Source of the DNA: Paraspadella gotoi
Lineage: Eukaryota; Chaetognatha
DNA: 64,000 bases
Direction of reading: 5' to 3'
Assembly (NCBI GenBank): GCA_051294375.1
Contig: CM119268.1
Location: forward strand, 22,943,427-23,007,426
The position numbers were made by a program, and so were the translations under genes. Under the pieces are notes generated by a model. It did not search any database. It was not told the origin of the DNA and was given only the letters and a program-made list of their open reading frames with translations. This document shows, piece after piece, positions 29,313 through 42,484 of the stretch (position 1 is the first letter of the stretch; the number at the start of each line of letters is the position of its first letter).

Positions 29313-32300
29313 TCTCTCTATCTCACCTGCTTGTCCTCCTTCTTCTTCAGATGCACAAAAGCAAAGACGGTGATGAAGAAGAAAACCACGGAGAGAATGA
29401 GTGAAGGAACGAGTGGCATGAGCTGGATTCGATCGTCGGGCCCAGGGACGTCGGTCTTTGCCGCCACGAATCCGAACCTAAGACTGCATCGAAGGCGAAC
29501 AAAGGCATAATAAGGATAGACGTGGCTGTGGGCACAAAAACCTAACCTAAGACTGCATCGAATGCGAACAAAGGCCTAATAAGGATAGACGTGGCTGTGG
29601 GCACAAAAACCTAACCGTCATTATTAACTGAACAAGTCATAAAATATCTGTCTGATCGTTTTGGGTCACCCACTTTCAAAAGTGATTTATTAGATGATTT
29701 TGAACTCCATTATATATAATGAAAATTTTAAAAGATTCATTAATGATAACGAGTATATTAACTTATGAATCCAAACATTGTAATATTCTATTAACGGTTA
29801 CTATTGTCCTTGGAACTGCTATATTTAGGACGCAGCATGCTAAAATAAAGGCTGGAAAAGAGTACTGCAAGATTTTTGTTCAAGACGGAGCATTAATTTA
29901 ATCACCTTCCCACAATATTGTGTTGCTAACATCTCAAATTTTATTTACTGGTCTTTATACAGTACGGTTATGTGTGGTATATTGATTTTGTTCTGGATAT
30001 TGTTCCACTATAAGTAAAACTATAGTGGTATATTACAGTGCTAAAAATTCTATCTGTCAGGAATAACTTTAAGTTCTGTTTTAGTCAAATGCCCCTTGAA
30101 CATTCTACTATGAAACGACACTGATTTCGGAGATCTCTGATGACTAGTCTTGCGTTACAAAAAAATCATTTACTACTTCTCTGTTAGCTGTTTGTCTGTT
30201 CATGAAGACGTGTGATGTGTAATCATGTTTGGCAAAATGGTTTCGGCGCCTCTCGTGTTTGCTTACATTCACTGGATTGCTCTCAAACTAGGAATTCTGA
30301 CAAGTTAAACTTATGGTTTATTCTTAAAACTCATAAAATGAGAAAATTTCCCTTATGTTTTTTACGACTTATTACTTACTGGTACCTTAATCTCCGCAGT
30401 AGGTTAGTATGGTCTGACATCTTTTTCAGATTATTTCTCTATTGTTTGTTTCTGGGGTTCGTCAGTTTGATATTATAAGTCCCTATCGTGTGGCAGTTTA
30501 TGTTGATGACTGATAATTCAATTAGACGAAAAATCTGGTTTTGGTTCCATATAGATCATTTATTTGCTGCTAGCATTTTTTTACGCTGCTGACGATATAG
30601 CTTTGTTATCTCCAACAATTTCTGGTATGAAAAAAATGATTGATATATGTGTGTAACTATATAGTAGTACAAATGCTTTTATTTTAATTTTAAGAAACAA
30701 AAACAATGTATTTTGGCAAACAAAGTATTGTATCAACAAAGATTCTTTACTAATTAAAACGGAAAATATCATGTGAATTCGAGTTAGACATGCTCACTTC
30801 CATCCGCCATTGTTTTAATATGTCCATCACCCATGATGTCGTCTTCTACTTTGTTAATCCATTACTTTTCTGAGTCATCCGATGGAATATCTCAGTTTTT
30901 AATCTATAGAGTAATGAAAACATTTGTCTTTGAACCCATATTCTGACTTATATCCCATATCTTTCAACTACCGCTCACTCTAAGCATATTGTCTCGATCT
31001 TAACTTCCCTCGTCTATATTAAAGCCCTCATAGAACTAAGATAGGTCGCTTTACATTTTTTCGTTACCACTTTACCAATTTTTCACAATGTCATCTACTA
31101 CTACGGTTTTACGGTTAATCATCGTGTTGAAAGGAAGTTATCGTTGCAAAAGATATGACCAACAGTAAATGTAGCATAATGATGATGGCATTAGAAAATT
31201 TTTGGTTGGAATAGATGGCGAGAGTGTACGATCATAAGGTTCCTCATTTGATTTAAATGATATCTATAGATTTTGCTTGTAGATCAAAAAACTTTGAATC
31301 CAAGCTTTTTTCCTCTAGAAACAATATTCTAAAAATCTTGTCAGCTTATTGTTGTTATTTTTTTTCTTTTTTTTTCGTTCTGTTAATTTAAATATTTATA
31401 TTTTTGCTTGAATTGTAAACTTTACAATTTAATGCGTTTATCTGTAATGTACTGTATGCCTCTTTGCAGATATGTATGTTTCNNNNNNNNNNNNNNNNNN
31501 NNNNNNNNNNNNNNNNNNNNNNNNNNNNNNNNNNNNNNNNNNNNNAACTAATTGTTGTAAACGAATAAAACACATATATAATAAGGAGAGACGTGGCTGT
31601 GAGCACAAATACCTAACCTAAGACTGCATCGAATGCAAACAGAGGCATAATAAGTATAGACGTGGCTGTGGACACAAAAATCTAACCTAAGACTGCATCG
31701 AATGCGAACAGAGGCATAATAAGTATAGACGTGGCTGTGGGCACTAAAACCGAATCTAAGACTAAATCGAATACAAACAAGAATTACAAAAGCCTGATAT
31801 AGATTTATCAACCAATCTAATGATACCGACTTTACTATCAATGATTTAATCTCAAAGCAAATGATACGTTAACCTGATTTTTCCCCCTATATTTGACTGA
31901 CAATTTCATATTTATCGCCAAATTTTAAAATAGAAACATTTCCTGTTCTGATATGTCACCAAAAGACTAATTATGGCATTAAAACAATATTTCTAGTCTT
32001 GATATATCCCATCAAATATGTTAAAATCCCATTGGGACATTTTTTATCTTTTTACCACACCAAAAATCGCAATACATCACAAAATAACAACCGTTATCAC
32101 CGAATGTCACAATATATCACAAAATAACAACCGTTATCACCGAATGTCACAATAGGAATAATTTTTTTCCAGAATGACGAGTTGAAAGAGATATACTGCG
32201 TCAACGAGCCCCGCCATTAAAAGACGATTTTCCTTCGTTGGGTTCAACACCTAAAAAAAAAAATCAAACAAAGCAAAACAAAACATTAAGCAAAACCAAA

Positions 32301-34057
32301 CACAAAACAACTCGGGTTTTGCTTCGTTTTTCTTTTCTTCCGTTATTTCATTCTCAATAGATTTTTTTGAACTGTTATTATATTAATTGATAAATGCCTT
32401 AAAGAAAAAGATTACTTTATAATATTATTAAAATTATCACGATGATGATAAACGAGTGTTTAAAGTTTAAACTTTTATTCTTTTTTAGACAAAATTAAAT
32501 TTTAAACATATCGTTACCTAATATTGAATAATGTCAATTGATAAGCGAAGATAACATTTTAAATTAATACTAAATGATATTCACCTCATAGTGTCGGCAT
32601 TGTGGACATTTTTTGTAGCATTTTTCCAAAGCCTTCTCTGCGTCCGTGCCTGAGAAATAATAATAAATTCTAAATTATTAATTATTATTAATTATTATTA
32701 TTAATACGCAAAATTTAAACTATCTTCTTTAATAATATATAATATAATATATATTATATATAATATAATTAGAACAAAAAGTATATTTTTAAGTCGCGAC
32801 TGAATAACGAAAAATTCTCCTTAGGATCGATTTTCTCACCGTGATTCAACGCGTTGCTCTCACAATCTTCACAATCGCTGCAAGAAGCGGCGGCGCAATG
32901 GTAGGGCTTCCGCTCTTTCACGATTGTGCTGATGCAAAAAAAAGAAGAAGAAAATATTAAACTATCTATTAAACTAAATATTAATAAAACTAAAACTTAA
33001 TATTAGTCGGCTGACTCGATATATAAAAAAGATTTCGACATTTTTTTAAAAGAGATTTTTGTTTAGGGATTTCCCTCTAAAAAATGAGTGATGCTATCCA
33101 ATTCAACTATTGAAAATACGATAAATTTATATTTTTCTGAAATGTGCTAACAAGCAGGTTTATCAAGTTTGTCTCTGCCAAACAAGCCATAATCATAAAT
33201 TTATTATTAGTATTGACCAAACTAATTGTATTATTAATCACATAAGCTTTTCAACCACGTTCCCCATCATAATTAACAAATCCAAATTGTCATTTCTTCC
33301 TCACCTGTTGCAATGGACGTAATTGTGTCTCGTCCAAGCGAAATCAATCGCCCATTTGTCACAGCGAGGATCCGTAGTCTTTGCTAAACAAGTCTTTAAG
33401 TATTTCTCTTTCATTTTTTTCCAAGATTGCGGTTCGTTGTAACATTTCGCGTCTTGAATCGTCTGCAGTAACAACAACAACATCAATACCGGGCTCTCTT
33501 TTCCGAGAGGGACCCATTTCTGTTCGGTTTTTCCCAGAATTTAGTTTTAATATTTGTATTTAAATTAAATATATTTTTAAACTTATTAATTAATTTATAA
33601 CCTTAATTTTTAATCCTAATCCCTGTAACACTAAACATTAGTCCCCAACTTAAATTCCTTACCTTAATCCCTAACCTTAATCCCTAACTTAATCCTTAAC
33701 CTAATCCCTAACCTTAATCCTTAACCTAATCCCTAACCTTAATCCTTAACCTAATCCCTAACCTTAATCCTTAACCTAATCCCTAACCTTAATCCTTAAC
33801 CTAATCCCTAACCTTAATCCCTAACTTTAATCCTTAACCTAATCCCTAACCTTAATCCCTATCATTAATCCTTAACCTAATCCCTAACCTTAATCCCTAA
33901 CCTAATCCCTAACCTAATCCCTAACCTAATCCTCAACCATAATCTCAAACCTAATCTTTAACTAAAAAAATTAACCTAATTTCAAATTTAAAATGAAATA
34001 AGCCGCTCTGAAAAAATAAAGCCTAATAATGAAAAAATAATAATAATAATAATAATA

Positions 34058-34097
<40 letters not shown>

Positions 34098-34756
34098 AAG
34101 GGTTAGAATTAAAATTTCTGGAATAAACGAATAGACATGGGGGACTCTCGGTAAATAGGGCCAAACAGATTGACTCACTTGTGAATATTTCAAGTGATTT
34201 TGTCTTCCCGTTTCTTCGTAGAGGAAAAAATCGACGTCCAATGGTTTTCCATTTTCGTCTGAATGATAAACCGATGAATCGTGAAGTGAATTCACGTGAC
34301 ATTTGGCTTCTAAATTCACCGGTAAGTATCGGGACGTATCCCTCTTCGTTCAATCCCCACATGATGTCTGGACATCCGTAGGTTTTGAGGTCATAAAATT
34401 TCTTCTTCGACTGGAGAGGAAGGGAGAGGGGGTACATATATATATATAATATTATATATATATCTATATATTTATTTGTATGTATAGGACTGTAATCCTC
34501 CTAATTCAACTTTTAGGAAAGTGAAATCTTCACATCTACCTTCGTCTTTGATCCTTGGATTCGCGTGATTTCAAATTTGTGATTCTCTAAACTTTTGCAA
34601 CTAAAAAAAAAAAATAATAAAATTAGTTATTTGAAATTATCGAAATTGATTTTCTAAAAATAGATTTTCTTTTTTTCCCAAAAATAAGCCCAATAATAAA
34701 AAAGACTATAAATCAATGGGACTTGAAATATTTTATTACTATATGCAAATAATCAT

Positions 34757-34835
<79 letters not shown>

Positions 34836-36637
34836 TTCTAAGAATCTATCTCTTTAATTTTTCAGATTCAGCTTTTATTTTCCCACTTACCCTGTAAAGA
34901 TTCAGCTTTTATTTTCACACTCACCCCGTAAAGGTTCTTTCTCTAGAATCATAAAAGGGCATAATTCTCTTAAAGATGATTTTCTTCTCCGAACAACCGC
35001 TGGACAATTTCAAAATTCTGAAGAATTGGGACTACTTTTTTAAAATTTTTATATTAAACGACGAATTCGCCGCAATCAACGACGAATTCGCCGCAATCAA
35101 CGACGAATTCGCCGCAATCAACGACGAATTCGCCGCAATCAACGATGAATTCGCCGCAATCAACGACGAATTCACCGCAATCAATGACGAATTCACCGCA
35201 ATCAACGACGAATTCACCGCAATCAACGACGAATTCGCCGCAATCAACGACGAATTCGCCGCAATCAACGACGAATTCGCCGCAATCAACGACGAATTCG
35301 CCGCAATCAACGACGAATTCACCGCAATCAACGACGAATTAACCGCAATCAACGATGAATTCGCCGCAATCAATGACGAATTCACCGCAATCAATGACGA
35401 ATTCGCCGCAATCAACGACGAATTCACCGCAATCAACGACGAATTCACCGCAATCAACGATGAATTCGCCGCAATCAACGACGAATTCACCGCAATCAAC
35501 GACGAATTCGCCGCAATCAACGACGAATTCGCCGCAATCAACGACGAATTCGCCGCAATCAACGACGAATTCACCGCAATCAACGACGAATTCACCGCAA
35601 TCAACGATGAATTCGCCGCAATCAACGACGAATTCACCGCAATCAACGACGAATTCGCCGCAATCAACGACGAATTCGCCGCAATCAACGACGATTACTT
35701 AACTCACCTTCTTGACGGCCAAAAACAGGAGAGTGAGGAATGAATGGAACTCAGTTTGATGAAAGTCATGTGACTCAATCCGTGATTCTGCCAGGGACAC
35801 CAGGGTCGTGATTCGTTCAGGTGATGCTGGAAAAGTGAAGTGGTCATCGATTTAGCGTGATCGACTCCATCAAGTGATCGACTCCATCAAGTGATCGACT
35901 CCTTCAAGTGATCGACTCCTTCAAGTGATCCACTCCATCAAGTGATCGACTCCATCAAGTGATCGACTCCTTCAAGTGATCGACTCCTTCAAGTGATCGA
36001 CTCCATCAAGTGATCGACTCCTTCAAGTTATCCACTCCATCAAGTGATCCACTCCATCAAGTGATGACTCCATCAAGTGATCGACTCCTTCAAGTGATCG
36101 ACTCCATCAAGTGATCGACTCCTTCAGTGATCCACTCCATCAAGTGATCCACTCCATCAAGTGATTGACTCCATCAAGTGATCGACTCCTTCAAGTGATC
36201 GACTCCATCAATGATCGACTCCTTCAAGTTATCCACTCCATCAAGTGATCCACTCCATCAATTGATCGACTCCATCAAGTGATCGACTCCATCAAGCGAA
36301 CCGACCAGAGAAAGCAGGGGAATAAAACGAAGCCAAACCAGCGAGCGAAGCCAAAGCCAAGCGAGAGGAACATAGCCAGTCATTCCCTCTTCGCCCCCCC
36401 CCCAAACGAACCGAGAATGTCAAAGTGACGAGTTGACGCAAATCTCCGAAAGCCGTCAGCGTAGCGTTGCTGGACGCAGAGAACTGCAGCGCAGTGGTGG
36501 TCGCTTCGTCGCAGCTGGACAGCTGCGGCCCGAGTGGGTTTTTAAAATTTTGCTTTATTTTAAATGAATAATATTGTATAATTGACATCATTTTATCAAG
36601 TTGTTTTCTTTCTTTTTCTCTAGAATCTTTGACCTCA

Positions 36638-36692
<55 letters not shown>

Positions 36693-37154
36693 TCATTTCT
36701 CTCTTTCTCTCCCATGAACCAAAATGAACTATGGTTATTGATTAGTTAAGCAATGGTAAAACCGAAATATATTACTCCTAAAAAAAATCAGCGTTATTGT
36801 CGTCAAATGATGTCAATTACCAATATTACAAAAACTCAATTCGCATGTATACGATGTCTCTCAAGCTCTATGTATTAAATAACTATAATTATCCATCAAT
36901 ATCATCAATTCATCATTAATATAAACTGTCACCTTAACGTCGAGTTGATTATGTTCGCCGACGCTGTACGTGATTCCGACGACGATACGAATCGTTTGAG
37001 AAATGTCGCGAAAGACGAGGTCTGTGATTGGATTAATCAATAAATCAATCAATAAATCAATCAATAAATCTATCAATAAATCAATCAATAAATCAATCAA
37101 TAAATAAATAAATCAATAAATCAATCAATAAATCAATCAATGAATCAATCAATA

Positions 37155-37185
<31 letters not shown>

Positions 37186-40100
37186 GAATCAATCAATGAA
37201 TCAAATCAATAAATCAATCAATAAATCAATCAATAAATCAATCAATGAATCAAATCAATCAAATCAATCAAATCAAATCAATCGAATTCATCAATCAATA
37301 AATAATTTAAAAGATTTATCAATAATATATAAATAAATGAATGAATGAAAGGAATTAACGAATCCAATCAATCAATCACAATTCATGAATAATCTTTTTC
37401 GAATCCGAATTAAGTTATATTTTAGGATAAAAGATTAGGATTAGTGGGTTAGAATTAGGATTAGTGGGTTAGGATTAGAATTACTCCGTGAGCCAAATCC
37501 GATGATACGAAAGAAACCACTGCCTTACTTTACTGAGTTGAGATAGACTTACTCATATTTTTTTAAATGATAAATAACTACTTGACGTTTTTTATGTGTA
37601 AATTTTATTTTAATCCATTGTCATTAACAACTTCAAATCTATTTTCCCACAAAGATGGTAAAATCGCCAAATTGTTGGCAAATTGTATTTGTTAAAAATA
37701 GAGTACAATGAATAATTTTGTATTAAGTTTGTAAGGCAGTGTTACAGATATATTGGTGGTTTTTTACCCACTATTAAGTCAATAAACCTTTTGGTTCCTG
37801 AGAGAATGATGCTCCAGCCTTTATTGAAATAATTCTAGCTGGCTGACTAAGCAATTTCCAAAACTGCTTTTTTGGTCCAAAAGATTATTGGCAAGACGAA
37901 GATTTTTATTCATTGCCTATAATTGGCTTGTCCTATATTAAAAAATTAAAGAAAGAGGAGTGCTTATGGCAAGGCAATTTAAAAAATTGGTAGTTTAATA
38001 GAGTGACCAGTGAAACACAGCATCCGCTGCATAAAAGTTCCTTAGCTATCCTGAGGTTCCAACCTGTAAAACCTTATTTTTTTCTTTAGGTGATTTAGAA
38101 CTAGAAAGGTTTGTAAGCAGAAACCAACTTTTGTAATGGTAAAAAATTAGAATTGCTTTTGGAAAAGGTTTTTTGCTCCATGAAGAACAATTTTTTCCTG
38201 CGATGCCGAGTTTTTTTACTGGTTTTGATAGCATTTTGAGAATGATTTAAAGCGTTTTTAAGCAATGTTTTGAACTTTTTGGTGTTATAAATTTTTCTTA
38301 TTGGCGTATAGTTTACGTATAATTAATTTTTCTTTCGTATCATCGGATTTGGCTCACGGGGTATTAGGTTAGGATTAGGATTAGTGGGTTTGGTTTAGGA
38401 TTAGTGGGTTAGGATTAGAATTAGTGGGTTAGGTTTGAGATTAGTGCGATAAGGGTCAAGCATTGAGGTTTTACAGATTTGTGTTATGGGTTTCTTCTTT
38501 AGAAAATAGTCGTCGAGATCATTCCTACTCGAACTGGTGGTGAAATTCGACGTAACGATCTTATGAGTGACGCAGCCTTTTTTCTTCGAATTAGGGATGA
38601 AGTCGAGCAGAGAAAGATGTTCCCAACTCGTCGCGGGAACGCATTGCTTGGTCGTTGACATATTGTTTGCCTTGTGGGTCGAAAATGTAAAAAAAAGGGA
38701 CCAAATTCAAAAGTTCATTTTATTATATTTCTTATTTTTTCTCAAAAATTAAAAAAAAAACCGGCCAAAAACCGTATATATATTTTCTTTTTCTCCGGCT
38801 GGTAATCAAAATACAGTCAACCATTTTTTTAAATCTTTGCGATGCACTCAATTCAAATGCACTCAAAACTTTTGCCGAAGCAAGAAGCTGCAGTCAATTA
38901 TAATGTGGTCAAACAATTGGAGAAGCTGATTAATATTTAAACAATTAGCGAATTTTGAAAATGTAATCAAACTGAATTCAGTCAAACTAAGGAAATACTA
39001 ATCATAATGCAGTTAAACAATTGGCAAACCTTGGAGATGCAGCCAATTCAAATACAAACAATTGGCCAACCTTTGAGATGCAGCCAATTCAAATACAAAC
39101 AATTGGCCAACCTTCGAGATGCAGCCAATTCAAATGCAAACAAATGGCCAACCTTTGAGATGCAGCCAATTCAAATGCAAAAAATTGGCCAACCTTTGAG
39201 ATGCAGCCAATTCAAATACAAACAATTGGCAAACCTTTGAGATGCAGTCTCCTATGGGAAAGACGAAGCTGACCAAAGGAATATCATAATATGATTGCGG
39301 CCTCTGGAAAATCATCACTGCGGTTTGAACACTTTTGAGAGTTTGATCTGAAATAATTATGTAATTATTTGATTTATTGCATAATCGATTATTGTTCTTA
39401 TAATTATTTTGATTATTACTATTATTTTTTTTTTGCTCATGGTTATTTTCTGTTATGTACGGTTTTCATGTTGTAGTCAAACCTTTCCACTTTTTACTGT
39501 TTCTCCTTTGTTTTCACCTCCATAATCTCGCTGTTTCCTGTTTAACTGTTTCTCTCATTACCCAACTATTTCCTAACTGTTTCTCTCCCACCTAATCTCA
39601 CTGTTTCCTCAATGTTTCCAAACTGTTTCTCTCCCACCTAATCTCACTGTTTCCTCAATGTTTCCTAACTGTTTCTCTCCCACCTAATCTCACTGTTTCC
39701 TCAATGTTTCCTCGCTGTTTCTCCCCCTAATCTCGCTGTTTGCTCACTTGTTTCTGGTACGTTCGTCAACCAAGATATGATGTCTCTCGAATCCAAAGTG
39801 ACGAACCATATTGATATTTCATCTCTCGCGAACCAAAGACCCTGAGCGAAAAAACGAAAGATGTTCTTTTGTTCTTTTCAGGGTTATTATTCTGCCCACC
39901 AGATGGCATGAGTCATTGATTTTTTTTTTAGTCTGAAATTATCGGCAATAAAATAATAATAATTAATTAATAAAAACGCCTAACTTACCCCGCTCTCTCT
40001 CTCTCTCTCTCTCTCCCTCTAACCATGATTTTATCCTCTTTGTCTCTCCCTACGTCGAGTATCTGTCTGGTTTCGTCCGAATTGATTGAAAGTCTCTCTC

Positions 40101-42392
40101 TCTCTCTCTCACACCATGATTTTATCCTCTTTGTCTCTCCCTATGGCGAGTATCTGTCCGGTTTCGTCCGAATCGATTGAAAGTCTCTTCGGTTTTTCTT
40201 TCCCTGGCAACTTAATGATCCTCGATAAGTAAGGCTTCTTCTTTTTGCTAGTCGACAGAGTTTCGTCCAAGTTGACCTCCCACACTCCGTCGGAAAGACC
40301 TGTGGATATTAAGCATTGGATAAGGCTGAAGAGTGAAGAGTGCCATCAGCAGCCATGGAACGGGACCCGGGATTGGAACCAGGCTCGAGGGTTTTCCAGG
40401 CCCCCAAGGCTGTGAAAGTAGTAGTGAAAGTTAAATACCAAAATTCTAAATGTCAATTATGAATTAATTTGTAAAAAAAAATTAATTTTATTAATTTTAT
40501 TTTCTTCAATTTTCGCAGTAGGCTATATTTATATATAGTACTATCCTTATAAAATCGAAAAAATTCAAAATATGCTTTTCTTAATTTTGATTGCAGATTT
40601 GAATTCCTCGTCAAAAGTTGATAAAAAAACTATATTTAATATATAAAATTTTAATTTTCAGCTTAAAATATAGGTTTTTTTATATTTGATGAAAGAATTT
40701 TTAAAAAACAGTTATATTTCTTTATATCAACTTTTCATGACGAATCCAAATCTGCAAAAAAAATCTTACAAAGAATAATTTTGAAATTTTAACATTTATT
40801 GGATTAGTACTAGTATAAATATGGCCTACTGCGTAAATTGTAAAATTTATTATAAATTTTTTTATACATAAATGTTCATTAGTATAATGTTGTTCATTCA
40901 TCACTTTTAGAATTTTAATTAAAGTTAAATTGATAATTTTTACTACACTTTAATTTTTACTACGTGTTTACGGCCTCGCTTGGTAGGTACCATTGGGGAT
41001 CGATCCCTGATGGTCAATAGCTGATGAATGAATGTATTGCAATGCCCGCCTGCGGACATTTTGGAAAAGGGTTGATTTGATTGGTTGATTGATTTATCGA
41101 CTCATCGGTTTGACTGATTGATTAAGTAACTAATTCAGTGTGTCCGACCGATCGATTGACCTACTGCGAGGGCCTGATTGTTTAGATAGCTGACGAATTG
41201 ATTGATTGATCGATCGATTGAATATTGTTCCAAAGTTGATTAATATATTGCTTGCTCAAACGGTTGATTGATTGAAGGATTATTAGAAAATCGATTGATT
41301 GATCGAATCTACTCCGCCTTCCTGCCTTTTATAATTTCCCTCACCCAAAATAAGAATCCTGGATCCGAAATTTCTCAATTCGTGAATGGATTTCGGTTCC
41401 TCCTTCCCGCGCTCCAACGACCAGGAATTCAAAAGACGAAATTCCAGATAAACATCAGCGATTGGGTTTTCTTGCAAAAGAAGGAGACGAAAATCCGAGG
41501 CGGAGAATTTGACGAGAAGAAGAATTTCCCCGCGACTTGATTCGGGGATGATGGCGTCTGATAGAGAGGGAGTGGGAGAGGGGACAGAGAGAGAGAGAGA
41601 AATTTGGGGGGAGAGAGAGAGAGAAAAAAAAATGGAATCTAACTTTTATTATCATTTGTTTTCCCTCTAAAAAAAGGAACTAAATATGTTTCCCCCCTCT
41701 TGGGTTTATCCCTAGGGGCTTATTTATTATTTATTAGTAATTCTAAATCTTACTTGAACAGCTAATGTTCATGAAGTTGAAAATTAAGGTAAACTAATAT
41801 TTTTGTGGTAATACATAGGTTTTTGAGGAAGAGTAAATGTCTGTGCAACTGTTAAAAACAAAAATAATTTAAAAGTTTTTTTTCTTATTAATACCAAAAA
41901 CAGTATTGACAAAATCAAAAACAGTAACAGTGTAAAAGAAATGAATTTTTTTTAAAATTTGACCAATTTTTGCCCCTTTGGGGCCCCATATCTCGGCTCA
42001 GGGGTAAAATATTTTAATTCGCCCCGATATTTCTATTTGTATTTGTATTAGCTTTTTATTTTTAAATCGTTCGTACCATTCCGTAATTATTTTATAATCT
42101 CCGACTGACCCACGATTTCTTTTCCTTCGATGCCAGGAATTTCAACTTTGACGAAAGTTTTATGAAGTTTCATGGGAAATTTAATAAAATTCAACTTCCA
42201 CATGAAAATCTGGAACGAATGTGGATTTGATATTAATTATTATCTATTATAAAATGAAATTGTCATTGCATAACGATAATAACTTTTAACTTCCGTGAAA
42301 AATGATGCAAGAAAAAATCCAAAATGTTACAATATGCAAATTAGATTGAGGAACTGAAGTTTAACATCCGCGATCTCCATTCTCTTTGTCTC

Positions 42393-42484
<92 letters not shown>

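Noticed and set aside
33600-33960. True telomere or interstitial telomere
   Set aside because: Units are irregular (CCTAATCCCTAACCTTAATC) and lie between inverted repeats of a mobile element, not at a contig end.
34181-34381. Plus-strand frame ending near a GTAAGT
   Set aside because: The minus strand encodes the conserved YGCP segment of the CatSper-like gene; the GTAAGT is probably coincidence.
34976-35743. 255-codon NDEFAAI protein on the plus strand
   Set aside because: It is a 21 bp satellite inside an intron; both strands are open and no splice or start context supports coding.
37914-38234. Transposase remnant in the 878 bp element
   Set aside because: Short frames show no DDE/D-type motif I could defend.
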